Of a stretch of DNA of 64,000 nucleotides, positions 19,406 to 27,981 are shown in pieces. The DNA is from Prado023 sp963700475. GTDB lineage: Bacteria; Actinomycetota; Actinomycetes; S36-B12; CAIYMF01. The number at the start of each line of letters is the position of its first letter. The first letter of the stretch is position 1. The notes beneath the pieces are model-generated. The model ran no database searches and was not told where the DNA came from. It saw only the letters and a list, made by a program, of their open reading frames with translations. A program made the translations under genes and the position numbers. The stretch spans positions 62,001 to 126,000 of the forward strand of contig CAVOXR010000014.1 in the NCBI GenBank assembly GCA_963700475.1, given 5' to 3'.

Positions 19406-20767
19406 ATGAGTGCTACTTCCCGCGTGCTTGCCGCGCTCACTCTGTCCGCCGCAGTGCTGCTGCCTGCGCACGCCGCCGCGGGACTGCCCACCGTGGATCC
19501 GAGCCCTGCGCCTGCCGCGAACGCCTCCTCGACCGTCCCGGCCGCCGAGGCGAAGAGCAGGCCTGTGGTGAACGCCGCCGAGGGAACCTCGGCGCTGCCA
19601 GACGTGGCGACGAAGGGCTGGGTCCTGGCCGACATGGACTCCGGCGACATCCTCGCGATGCAGGACCCGGACCGGAAGCTGCGCCCGGCCTCGACGCTGA
19701 AGCTCCTGACGGCGCTGACGGTGGTCCCGCGGCTCGCCCCGGACCAGCCATACCGCGCCGTCAAGGCCGACGAGGTCGCTGAAGGGAACCGGGTCGTCCT
19801 CTACAACGGGCTGACCTACAAGGTGTCTGACCTGCTGCACGCGGCCCTCCTGCCGAGCGCCAACGACGCAGCACAGGCCCTGGCCCGCGCGAATGGCGGC
19901 ATCGACGTCACCGTGGAGCAGATGAACGCCGAGGCCGCCCGATTGGGTGCGAAGAACACCACTGTGAAGAACCCCAGCGGGCTGGACGCCGACGGCCAGT
20001 TCACGACCGCCTACGACCTGGCGCTGATCGGCCGTGCAGCGTTCGCCAACCCGGAGATCGCGTCCTACCTGAAGCTGCGCTCCGTTGAGTTCCCCGGGAA
20101 ACGGGAGGGCGGCAAGCGGGTCATCTACCCGATCTACAACCACAACCGGACGGTGAACGACGGGTTCGAGGGATCCCTGGGCGGCAAGTCCGGGTACACC
20201 AGCCAGGCCCGCCGCACGTACGTGGGTGCTGCCGAGCGAGACGGTCGTCGGCTCATGGTCAGCCTGTTGAACATCGGCGGCAACACGTACACGACGCCCG
20301 AGAGGCTCCTGGACTGGGGCTTCGCGAACGTCGACAAGCTCAGCCCCGTCGGCACGTTGGTCGACCCCTCAGCCCCGGCCCCCCAGTTCGACCGCACCAT
20401 CGCCGAACTCCCGGCCAAGGGCAAGCTGCCGGTCAACCGTGAGGTGGCCGCAGCCAAGGCCGACGACGCTCCCACAGCACCGATCCAGTCCCGCTCCCTG
20501 AGCCAGTGGCTGCCGTCGATCCCGATGCCGGGTTTGCCCTCGCCCCTCACTGTGCTGACCCTCATGGCAGCGGTCCTTGTCGCCCTGCGCGCCCGGGTCT
20601 ACTGGATCGGCCACCGCAGCCGGACCGCGTGGACCAGCCTGGACCAGTGGGCGACGAGTCAGGCTCGTTCCTCGAGTCGACGCGGACCAGCTGATCGTCG
20701 GGTTCGCACCGCGGCCCCTGAGGAGACGAGCGCCGACGAGAGCCTCATCGGCGCCTCGCAGTCCTGA
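19406..20767 (+). CDS. dacA: D-alanyl-D-alanine carboxypeptidase (S11 family)
   Basis: 453 residues. A signal peptide (about 1-25) leads into an Ala/Pro linker. The penicillin-binding catalytic motifs are in order: STLK (SxxK, near residue 98), SAN (SxN, after LLHAALLP) and KSG (in GGKSGYTSQAR, in place of KTG). A C-terminal membrane helix (LTVLTLMAAVLVALRARVYW, about 375-395) is followed by a charged cytoplasmic tail. It trims the fifth D-alanine from peptidoglycan stem peptides. The KSG variant occurs in actinobacterial S11 enzymes. Confidence 0.92.
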   Translation: MSATSRVLAALTLSAAVLLPAHAAAGLPTVDPSPAPAANASSTVPAAEAKSRPVVNAAEGTSALPDVATKGWVLADMDSGDILAMQDPDRKLRPASTLKLLTALTVVPRLAPDQPYRAVKADEVAEGNRVVLYNGLTYKVSDLLHAALLPSANDAAQALARANGGIDVTVEQMNAEAARLGAKNTTVKNPSGLDADGQFTTAYDLALIGRAAFANPEIASYLKLRSVEFPGKREGGKRVIYPIYNHNRTVNDGFEGSLGGKSGYTSQARRTYVGAAERDGRRLMVSLLNIGGNTYTTPERLLDWGFANVDKLSPVGTLVDPSAPAPQFDRTIAELPAKGKLPVNREVAAAKADDAPTAPIQSRSLSQWLPSIPMPGLPSPLTVLTLMAAVLVALRARVYWIGHRSRTAWTSLDQWATSQARSSSRRGPADRRVRTAAPEETSADESLIGASQS

Positions 20768-20828
20768 CCTCACGTTGCGGTACGCGGGCCGACGCACGGG
20801 GCCGGTCTGGCATTAGGGTGCACACAGT

Positions 20829-20895
20829 CCAGGGGCTGGCACCCGCTATGTGCCAGCCCCTGGTCCGTGTGACGGGAACCCGCTATGTGCCCGTC
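20829..20895. repeat. Two tandem hairpins with an identical loop
   Basis: Hairpin 1: CCAGGGGCTGGCA (20829-20841) with TGCCAGCCCCTGG (20851-20863), 13 bp. Hairpin 2: GACGGG (20871-20876) with CCCGTC (20890-20895). Both enclose the same 14-nt sequence ACCCGCTATGTGCC (20841-20854 and 20878-20891), and both are followed by GGTCCGTG. They lie between convergent dacA and fruA, so bidirectional termination is likely, but an identical loop on different stems suggests the loop itself is under constraint. Confidence 0.7.
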
Positions 20896-20933
20896 GGTCC
20901 GTGATCTTCAGTTGTGCGCTCTCCCGATGGTGA

Positions 20934-22978
20934 TCAGGCGATCGCAGCGTGGGTCAGGGACTCCTCGATCGCCTCGTCGGTGATCGGGTTCCGGGACTTC
21001 AGGGCGTGACCAGGAAGGCGCTGAGCGCGGTGCCGGCGGCGATCGCGGCGATGTAGAGCAGCGGGTTGGAGATCAGCGAGATGACCCAGATGCCGCCGTG
21101 CGGTGCCCGAAGCTCGCACCCGAAGGCCATGACCAGGGCGCCGGTGAGGGCGCTGCCAGCCATGAGCGACGGGATGACCCGCAGCGGGTCGGACGCGGCG
21201 AACGGGATCGCACCCTCGGTGATGAACGAGGCACCGAGCAGCCATGCGGCCTTGCCGTTCTCACGCTCGGCCTCGGTGTACAGCTTGGGCCGGAGCACCG
21301 TCGAGGACAGCGCCATCGCCAGCGGGGGAACCATGCCGGCAGCCATCACGGTGGCCATGATCTGCAGGGCCGGGCCGTTGTTGTCGGCGATCGCGGTGGT
21401 CAGGTTCAGCGTGGCGAAGACGTAGGCGGTCTTGTTGACCGGGCCGCCCATGTCGAAGGCCATCATCAGGCCGAGGATGGCGCCGAGCAGGATCAGGTTC
21501 GCACCGCGAGAGTCCGTTGAGCCAGTCGGTGAGGCCGTTCTGCACAGCAGCCAGCGGCTTGCCCAGGACAGTGAGCATGAGGGCGCCGTTGAGGAAGGTC
21601 GCCACCAGCGGGATGATCACGACCGGCATGACGCCGCGGATCGCCTTGGGCACGTTGAGCTGCGACATCCACCGCGCGATGAAACCACCGGTGAGTCCGC
21701 CGACGATGGCGCCGAGGAAGCCAGCACCGATCGTGCCGGCCGCAACACCAGCGACGAAGCCGGGCACCAGACCTGGCCGGTCGGCGATGGCGTAGGCGAT
21801 GAACCCGGCGAGTACCGCGTTCAGGAAGCCGAATGCGACGGCGCCGAGGATGAACATGAGCCCGGCCCAGTCGTGGAGGTGAACAGGCTGAACTGGTCGA
21901 TGAACCCGGGGACGTCGCCGTTGACCTCGACGATCTCGTAGCCGCCGAGCATGAAGCTCAGGGCGATCAGGATGCCGCCGCCGGCGACGAACGGGATCAT
22001 GTAGGAGACACCGGTCATCAGGTAGCCCCGCAGGCGGATGCCCCAGTGCCCTTCCTCGACCTTCGTCGCCATGCCACCGGAGCTCGCGGATGCCGCGGCA
22101 GCGGCAGCCGTGCCCGCGGGGACCGGACCGGCCTCGACGGCGGCCACTGCCTCCGCGATCATCGCGGGGGCGTCGTTGATCGCGCGCTTCACGCCTGACG
22201 AGAGCGTCGGCTTGCCGGCGAACCGGCCCTTGTCGCGCACCTCGACGTCGTTGGCGAAGATCACGCCATCAGCGGCCGCGATCACGGCGGGGTCGAGCTT
22301 CTTGAAGCCGCCCGAGCCCTGGGTCTCGATCGAGATCTCGTGGCCGGCGTCCTTGGCCGCCTGCTCGAGGGCCTCGGCGGCCATGTAGGTGTGGGCGATT
22401 CCTGTCGGGCAGGACGTCACCCCAACGAACTTCATCGACTTCTTCTCCTTCGGAGTCGGCGCGGGCGCGGCTGCCGCCACGGAGGCTGCTGCTGCCGTCA
22501 CTGGCGCGGCGGCCGCAGCGGGTTCCGCGGGCGCTGCCGCGGCATTGATCGTGTCGACCACGACCTGGGGGTCGGTGGCCTTGAGCAGCGTGTCGCGGAA
22601 CTCGGGCTTCATCAGGGAGCGCGACAGGCTGGCCAGGATCTGCAGGTGCTCGTCGCCGGCGCCCTCAGGCACCGCGATGAGGAACACCAGATGAGCTGGG
22701 CCATCAGCGGCGCCCCAGTCGATCCCGTTGGTGGAGCGTCCGAACACGACCGTGGGCTCGTCGATCCCGGTCGAGCGGGCGTGCGGGATGCCGATCCCGC
22801 CCTCGATGCCGGTCGGGAGCAGCTCCTCGCGGGCCGCTACGTCTGAACGCAGTTGTGCCGGGTCACTTGCCCGACCAGCGGCCGCAGCCACGGCGACGAG
22901 GCGATCAACGGCCGCGTCCTTCGTGGTGGCCGAGCCGTCGAGATCCAACTCGACGAGCTGAATGGTTGATACCTGCAT
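20934..22978 (-). pseudogene. fruA: Fructose PTS EIIABC component, three apparent frameshifts
   Basis: From ATG 22978 (GGAGG upstream): an EIIA domain with the phospho-His in GIPHARSTGIDEPT; an Ala-rich linker; an EIIB domain with the phospho-Cys in VGVTSCPTGIAHTYMAAEAL; then the EIIC membrane domain. The EIIC part is split over frames by single-base changes near 21871 (one C lost from ACCCTCC), 21512 (one extra base) and 21006 (one G lost from ACGGCCC). Correcting all three gives one continuous protein of about 680 residues ending SRNPITDEAIEESLTHAAIA. It would import and phosphorylate fructose to fructose-1-phosphate. All conserved motifs survive, so sequencing error is more likely than decay. 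Confidence 0.85.
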
Positions 22979-23030
22979 TGAACTGACCTCCATTTGGTGT
23001 GCATTCATGGGGTACTGCGGGGGCGTTGCG

Positions 23031-23957
23031 TCATTCGGATGCAGTGGCGATGGCGCTCACCTCCACGGCGGTGGGGTCGATCAACCCGGCTGACGGAATG
23101 CCCGTCCCGGGGGTCTGGACTGCTGCGGTGGCCCAGGCGATGCCCATGCGAAGGGCGTCCGGGCCCGAACCACCCGCGTGCAGGAAGCCGGAGAGAAGGC
23201 TGTCGCCGGCGCCGACCGTGCTCTGCACGGAGACCCTGGGTCCCGTGCCGTGCCAGCTGCCGTTGCCGTCGACGAGCACAGCGCCCTTGGAGCCGAGGCT
23301 GCAGATCACGGCGGCGGCGCCACGGGCGCGGGCCTCGTCGCATCCGGCCAGGACTTCGGCCTCGGTGGTCAGCTCACGTCCGAGGATCTCGCCGAGCTCC
23401 TCCTCGTTGGGCTTGATGAGGTCCGGCTTGGCCGCGAGCCCGTCGGCGAGGGCCTGACCGCTGATGTCGAGGCCGAACTTCGACCCGGCAGCGCGCGCGA
23501 CCTCGGCGACGCGCAGCACGACGTCGGTGGACTGCCCGGTCGGCAGGCTGCCTGCGACCACGACCCACCCGCCCTGGGTGGCCAGCTCAGCCACAGCCCC
23601 GACAAGGGCATCGAGCTCGGCAGCCGAGAGCACGGGGCCGGCCTCGTTGAGCTTGGTCGTCGTGCCGTCGGGCTCGACGACCGCCACGTTCGCGCGGGTC
23701 CGCCCGGCGATCGGGATGGCCCGGTGCGGGATCCCCGCCTCGTCCAGGGCGGAGATCAGGGCGTGTCCCATCGGCCCGCCGGCGGGGAGCACGGCGATCG
23801 AGTCGGTGCCGTGGGCGGTCAGGAAGCGGGTGACGTTGACACCCTTGCCTCCCGGATCCTCCAGGGTGGAGTCAGCCCGCAGGACCTCTCCGCGAACGAG
23901 CGTCTGGAACGCCATCGTGCGGTCGAGGCTCGGGTTGAACGTGACTGTGACGATCAT
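23031..23957 (-). CDS. fruK: 1-phosphofructokinase
   Basis: 308 residues, PfkB ribokinase-like fold. The N-terminal MIVTVTFNPSLDRTM and GGKGVNVTRFLTAHG bind the sugar phosphate. The C-terminal STVGAGDSLLSGFLHAG holds the anion hole and catalytic Asp (GAGD). It converts fructose-1-phosphate, the FruA product, to fructose-1,6-bisphosphate. ATG 23957 overlaps the fruR stop (ATGA), and fruA starts 53 bases after its stop, so the order is fruR-fruK-fruA in one operon. Confidence 0.94.
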   Translation of the reverse strand: MIVTVTFNPSLDRTMAFQTLVRGEVLRADSTLEDPGGKGVNVTRFLTAHGTDSIAVLPAGGPMGHALISALDEAGIPHRAIPIAGRTRANVAVVEPDGTTTKLNEAGPVLSAAELDALVGAVAELATQGGWVVVAGSLPTGQSTDVVLRVAEVARAAGSKFGLDISGQALADGLAAKPDLIKPNEEELGEILGRELTTEAEVLAGCDEARARGAAAVICSLGSKGAVLVDGNGSWHGTGPRVSVQSTVGAGDSLLSGFLHAGGSGPDALRMGIAWATAAVQTPGTGIPSAGLIDPTAVEVSAIATASE

Positions 23958-24715
23958 GCGCGTACCACCTGGGGTCCGGCCGCCTCGATCTCGGAGACGG
24001 CCTCATCGGATAGGGCTGAATCGGTGACGATCACGTCGATCTCGGCGAGATCGGCAACGTGGGCGAAGTGGTCGGAACCGAACTTCGTGTGGTCGGCGAG
24101 CAGGACGCTGCGCCGGGCCGAGGAGACGAAAGCTGCCTTGACCGCAGCCTCGGCACTGTCGGGAGTCGTCAGGCCCCGGTCGATCGAGAAGCCGTTGATG
24201 CCCAGGAAGGCAACATCGACGAAGACCGTGCGCAGGTACTCCAGCGCCGCGTTCTCCACGCACGCCAGCGTCCGGCCACGCACCCGGCCGCCGACCATGT
24301 GGACGGTCAGGGCGCTGCGGTTGGCCAGCAGCGAGGCGATCGGGAGGCTGTTGGTCACGACGGTCAGGGCGCGATCCGCGGGCATCAGCTCGGCGAGGCG
24401 GTAGGTCGAGGAGCCGGCATCGAGGGCGATTGCGCCCTCCTCCGGCAGCAGCGCGAGGGCACGCTCTGCGATCCGGGCCTTCTCCGCGGTGTGCACCGAC
24501 TCGCGCACGGCCAGGGCGGGCTCGAACCCGAAGAGGTCGACCACGATGGCCCCACCGTGCACCCGGCGCAGCAGGCCCGCCCGCTCCAGGGCGGTCAGGT
24601 CGCGGCGCACGGTCTCCGGGGTCACGTCGAAGGACTCAGCCAACTCGGCCACCTCGACGCGACCGGCCACCCTCGCCCGGCTCACGATCGCCGCCTGCCG
24701 TTCCTCTGCGTACAT
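23954..24715 (-). CDS. fruR: DeoR-family repressor of the fructose operon
   Basis: 253 residues. The N-terminal DeoR helix-turn-helix reads VEVAELAESFDVTPETVRRD, with LLRRVHGGA following. The C-terminal sugar-phosphate sensor domain has ALDAGSST, VTNSLPIA and LADHTKFG. It probably releases DNA on binding fructose-1-phosphate. ATG 24715 has GGAGG seven bases upstream and fits the family N-terminus (MYAEERQ). A second in-frame ATG at 24826 has an even stronger AGGAGG, but the likely promoter lies between the two. It is the first gene of fruRKA and probably autoregulates. Confidence 0.9.
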   Translation of the reverse strand: MYAEERQAAIVSRARVAGRVEVAELAESFDVTPETVRRDLTALERAGLLRRVHGGAIVVDLFGFEPALAVRESVHTAEKARIAERALALLPEEGAIALDAGSSTYRLAELMPADRALTVVTNSLPIASLLANRSALTVHMVGGRVRGRTLACVENAALEYLRTVFVDVAFLGINGFSIDRGLTTPDSAEAAVKAAFVSSARRSVLLADHTKFGSDHFAHVADLAEIDVIVTDSALSDEAVSEIEAAGPQVVRA

Positions 24716-24732
24716 CTGTTTACCTCCGTTTG

Positions 24733-24777
24733 CTTCCGTATAGGTGTAGTGAACACCCATACTCCCACGCATGTCAA
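24733..24777 (-). promoter_or_regulatory. Putative fru promoter and FruR operator
   Basis: An imperfect 10-bp palindrome, GTATAGGTGT (24738-24747) and ACACCCATAC (24753-24762), with a 5-nt spacer and one mismatch, lies 23 bases upstream of fruR. On the minus strand a consensus -35 TTGACA (24777-24772) stands just upstream of it, so a protein bound to the palindrome would cover the -10 and start region. The half-site GTATRGGTG recurs upstream of the neighbouring phosphatase gene. No good -10 hexamer was seen. Confidence 0.55.
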
Positions 24778-24884
24778 CACCAAGCGGAAAGAAATCAACA
24801 TGATGTCGACGAAGGTGCGCCTGCATGGATACCTCCTGAAGGAAGATGGGGTCAGTGACGCGCTGCGCGGCTGTCGATCGCAGC

Positions 24885-25445
24885 TCAGCTGTTCCAGCGG
24901 ATGACGGCTGCTGACTCCTTCTCGTGGCCCATGACGGACACGCTGGCCACCTCGAGGGGGAGGCTCTGGCCGAAGACCATCGGGAAGTCCAGCCAGGAGA
25001 GCGCCAGCACTCGCGATGCGTGGCCGTGCCCGAAGCAGATTGCGCGCTCCGCGCCGGAGGCGCGCACCCGGGTGGCCACACGGGTCAGTCGGGCCCGGAC
25101 CTCGGCGGCGGACTCGCCACCGGGGCAGCCGTTGAACCAGATCCTCCAGCCGTGGTGCTCCCGGCGGATCTGCTCGCTGGTCAGGCCCTCGAAGTCGCCG
25201 TAGTACCACTCCGCGAGGTCCTCGTCGACCTCGAAGTCCTCGAAGCCGGCCAACCGGGCCGTGCGCTGGGCGCGCAGGCGAGGGCTGGACAGGACCAGGT
25301 CGAAGTCGGCCGGGTCGAGCCGGGAGTGCAGGGACGTGGCCTGTTCCACGCCGCGTTCCGTGAGGTCCAGGTCGGTGATGGAGGTGTGCTGGCCGGACTT
25401 GCTCCACTCGGTCTCGCCGTGTCTGACGAGGTACAGAAGGGTCAT
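24885..25445 (-). CDS. Histidine phosphatase (phosphoglycerate mutase-like)
   Basis: 186 residues. LYLVRHGETEWS carries the phospho-accepting His and Arg (RHG). SSPRLRAQRTARLAG, then EWYYGDFEGLT with the acid/base Glu, and ICFGHGHASRVLAL with the second catalytic His complete the fold. ATG 25445 has AAGGAGA upstream. The family includes phosphoglycerate mutases and broad sugar-phosphate phosphatases; the short length fits a phosphatase. Shared upstream motifs with the fru operon suggest common control, perhaps dephosphorylating a sugar phosphate that accumulates on fructose. Confidence 0.82.
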   Translation of the reverse strand: MTLLYLVRHGETEWSKSGQHTSITDLDLTERGVEQATSLHSRLDPADFDLVLSSPRLRAQRTARLAGFEDFEVDEDLAEWYYGDFEGLTSEQIRREHHGWRIWFNGCPGGESAAEVRARLTRVATRVRASGAERAICFGHGHASRVLALSWLDFPMVFGQSLPLEVASVSVMGHEKESAAVIRWNS

Positions 25446-25516
25446 GCGGTGTCTCCTTGCGTTCGGCCCGGGGGCGATGGCGACGGGTGGGACCGTGACC
25501 GCGGGTGATCCGGTCA

Positions 25517-25558
25517 CTTCCGTATCTGTCCGTTAGTACAGGACCATAGCACCCATAC
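25517..25558 (-). promoter_or_regulatory. FruR-like half-sites upstream of the phosphatase gene
   Basis: The 230-base region between the phosphatase gene (-) and the RpiB-like gene (+) holds CTTCCGTAT (25517-25525) and CACCCATAC (25550-25558). Both 9-mers also occur upstream of fruR (24733-24741 and 24754-24762), with different spacing. The second is the reverse complement of GTATGGGTG. Flanking ACAGAT/ATCTGT form a further short inverted repeat. The region is unusually A/T-rich (ATACAATAGACTCGGATACAA), consistent with promoters. Confidence 0.5.
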
Positions 25559-25675
25559 AGATGCAATACAATAGACTCGGATACAAACCCACACCCGATC
25601 TGGCAGTGGCCCACACCTTCCCTACCCGGCGGCCGCCGTGCCAGACTCGCGAGAACCAGATGAGAGGAGCCCCTG

Positions 25676-26140
25676 ATGAGGATCGCCCTCGCCAGTGACC
25701 ACGCCGGATTCGCGTTGAAGGAGGAGATCAAGGAGGTCCTGGCCAGCCAGGGCCACGACATCGCCGACTTCGGGGCGCCGAGCACCGACGCAGTCGACCT
25801 GCCCGACACCGTGTATCCCGCCGCCCTGGCCGTGGGCGCCGGAACCGTGGACCGAGGGATCTTCGTCGACGGCGTCGGCTACGGCAGCGCGATGATCGCC
25901 AACCGGGTGCACGGGGTGTACGCGGCCGTGTGCCAGGACCCCTTCTGCGCCGAGCTGGCCCGTTCGCACTCGGACACGAACGTCCTGTGCCTCGGGGGCA
26001 AGATCATCGGGTCAGCGCTGGCCCACGAGATCGTGCGCGTCTGGATGGCCACCGAGTTCCTCGACGAGGAGAAGTACCGCCGGCGCGTGGCCAAGGTGCG
26101 GGAGATCACCGAGCGGCACCTGCGCCCGCTGCCGATCTGA
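25676..26140 (+). CDS. RpiB/LacAB-family sugar-phosphate isomerase
   Basis: 154 residues. ASDHAGFALKEEI is the N-terminal phosphate-binding motif, and RSHSDTNVLCLGGKIIG carries the conserved His of the family. The active-site loop, normally CGTGxG with a catalytic Cys (or a Glu in the mycobacterial type), here reads FVDGVGYGSAMIANR. Asp replaces Cys and Ser takes the Glu position. It may use Asp as base or act on a sugar phosphate other than ribose-5-P, so rpiB is not assigned. GAGGAG precedes the ATG. It is divergent from the histidine phosphatase gene. Confidence 0.8.
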   Translation: MRIALASDHAGFALKEEIKEVLASQGHDIADFGAPSTDAVDLPDTVYPAALAVGAGTVDRGIFVDGVGYGSAMIANRVHGVYAAVCQDPFCAELARSHSDTNVLCLGGKIIGSALAHEIVRVWMATEFLDEEKYRRRVAKVREITERHLRPLPI

Positions 26141-26198
26141 ACGTCCTGCATCCAGCGACAGCACCGCTCGGGACGCGTAGCCGCCCTCCGGTCGTGAC

Positions 26199-26987
26199 TC
26201 AGCGGTCGGTGCGCGACAGGTGCTGGGCCAGGTAGATCGGCCCGATGGAGACCAGCACGAGGAAGGCCGCCACAACGGCCACCAGCGGACCCTGGCCGGG
26301 GCGGAAGAGGTTGGTGAGGATCCAGATGGGAAGCGTCTGGATCCCGGGGCCGGCCGTGAAGGTGGTGACGATGATCTCGTCGAAGCTCAGGCCGAAGGCC
26401 AGGACAGCGCCGGCAACCAGCGCGGAGCGCAGCATCGGGAAGGTGATCGACCAGTAGGTCCGGGTGCGCGTGGCGCCGAGGTCCATCGAGGCCTCCTCGA
26501 CGTTCGGTGCGAGCCTTCGCAGCCGGGCCACCGAGTTGTTGTAGACGACCACGATGGTGAAGGTCGCGTGCGCCACGATCAGCGACATCCACCCGAGCCC
26601 ACCGAGGTAGCTGGTGAACATGATGTTGAACGCGATGCCCGTGACGATGCCAGGCAGGGCCAGGGGCAGGATGAGCAGCAATGAGATGACGTCACGGCCG
26701 AAGAAGGCGTACCTGCCCAGAGCCTGGGCGGTCAACGTCCCGAGGATCAGCGCGATGAACGTCGCCACCATGGCCAGGCCGACCGACGTCAGCAGCGCGG
26801 AGTGGATGGCATCGTCGCCGACCGCCTGCTGCCACCACTTCGTGGTGAATCCCGGGGGCGGCCAGGTGAGGGAGCCCGAGGACGAGAAGGAGTCGATGAC
26901 CACCACACCCAGCGGGATGTAGATGAAGGCCAGGACGGCTGCGGTGAACAGTGCGAGGAAGGCCTTGAACGGTCGGGTCAGGTGCAT
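26199..26987 (-). CDS. potC: Polyamine-type ABC transporter permease (PotC-like)
   Basis: 262 residues, six helices. The EAA loop typical of binding-protein-dependent permeases reads EEASMDLGATRTRTYWSITFPML. The N-terminal segment YIPLGVVVIDSFSSSGS is typical of PotC subunits. It is the last gene of the operon and begins 11 bases after the stop of the partner permease gene. Substrate (spermidine, putrescine or another) is inferred from the PotABCD-like set. Confidence 0.88.
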   Translation of the reverse strand: MHLTRPFKAFLALFTAAVLAFIYIPLGVVVIDSFSSSGSLTWPPPGFTTKWWQQAVGDDAIHSALLTSVGLAMVATFIALILGTLTAQALGRYAFFGRDVISLLLILPLALPGIVTGIAFNIMFTSYLGGLGWMSLIVAHATFTIVVVYNNSVARLRRLAPNVEEASMDLGATRTRTYWSITFPMLRSALVAGAVLAFGLSFDEIIVTTFTAGPGIQTLPIWILTNLFRPGQGPLVAVVAAFLVLVSIGPIYLAQHLSRTDR

Positions 26988-26998
26988 GCTCGCCCTCC

Positions 26999-27883
26999 CT
27001 ACAGGCTTTCCAGGGCGCCGGTGCGCCGGATTGCCAGGAGGTACACGACCATGATCAGGACGGGGATGGTCGCCATCGCCGCCGCGAACGGCAGGTTGGT
27101 CACGTAGTTCTGCTCGACGACGTTGCCGATCATCGTCACCTTGCCCCCGACGATCTTGGCTGTGATGTAGTCACCGAGGCTCAGGGAGAACGTGAAGATC
27201 GAACCGGCAGCGAGCGCAGGCATGATGGACGGGATCACGATGGAGCGCATCGTCCGCCCCGGCTTGGCGCCGAGGTCGGCCGAGGCATCCAGGATCGAGT
27301 CCGGCAGCCGCTCCAGGCCTGCGTAGACAGGCAGGATCATGTACGGCAACCAGAGATAGGTGAGCGTGAGGATGATCGCCGCGGTGCCGAACCCGGGGCT
27401 GCTGCCACCGAAGGGCGCCAGCATCCACGCCACAACTCCCGTGTTCGGCTCCAGCATGGCCCGCCAGGCGTAGACCTTCACCAGGTACGAGGCCCACAGG
27501 GGAGTGACGAGCAGCGCGATCAGCAACGGCCGCCACCGCCTCGGCGCGATGCGCGCGACGAAGAACGAGACGGGGACGCCCAGCACGACGCACAGCACCG
27601 TGACTGCCGCCGCGATGCCGACCGTGCGCAGCACCAGGCCGCGGTAGGCCGTGGTGGTGAACAGGTTCGAGAAGTTGTCGAGGGTGAACTGGCGCGTCAC
27701 CTGGCCCGAGAAGTCGTCGATGGTCCAGAACGCCGTCACGAAGAGCAGCGCGAGCGCGCCGAGGTAGCCCACGACGAGCCAGAACATGGGGAGCACCAGG
27801 AGCGCGGAGATGCGAAGGCCCGGGCGGCGATGCAGGGCAGCGGCGCCGCGGCGCGTCATGCCCGCCTCCGTTGCGACGGCCAT
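26999..27883 (-). CDS. potB: Polyamine-type ABC transporter permease (PotB-like)
   Basis: 294 residues, six core helices. The EAA loop is DSILDASADLGAKPGRTMRSIV, and LVTPLWASYLVKVYAWRAML matches PotB-type permeases. The N-terminal 25 residues are basic and cytoplasmic. It pairs with the permease encoded downstream. The 98-base gap to the upstream binding-protein gene holds a 14-bp stem-loop. Confidence 0.88.
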   Translation of the reverse strand: MAVATEAGMTRRGAAALHRRPGLRISALLVLPMFWLVVGYLGALALLFVTAFWTIDDFSGQVTRQFTLDNFSNLFTTTAYRGLVLRTVGIAAAVTVLCVVLGVPVSFFVARIAPRRWRPLLIALLVTPLWASYLVKVYAWRAMLEPNTGVVAWMLAPFGGSSPGFGTAAIILTLTYLWLPYMILPVYAGLERLPDSILDASADLGAKPGRTMRSIVIPSIMPALAAGSIFTFSLSLGDYITAKIVGGKVTMIGNVVEQNYVTNLPFAAAMATIPVLIMVVYLLAIRRTGALESL

Positions 27884-27934
27884 CTGGATCTCCCTCCCCT
27901 GGTTCGTGGGTCATGGCTGTGGTGCGTCCGGGAT

Positions 27935-27969
27935 GTCCGTGGGGGGCGAGTGACCCGCCCCCCACGGAC
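27935..27969 (-). terminator. 14-bp stem-loop after the polyamine-binding gene
   Basis: GTCCGTGGGGGGCG (27935-27948) and CGCCCCCCACGGAC (27956-27969) form a perfect 14-bp stem with a 7-nt loop, 13 bases after the binding-protein stop and before the permease genes. As in the nucleoside operon, it probably lowers downstream expression relative to the binding protein. Confidence 0.75.
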
Positions 27970-27981
27970 TGCGGCTATGGC

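Noticed and set aside
24781..24904. Small plus-strand gene starting ATGATGTCGACG near 24800
   Set aside because: About 35 codons, no convincing ribosome site, and it lies across the fru leader; composition gives no support.
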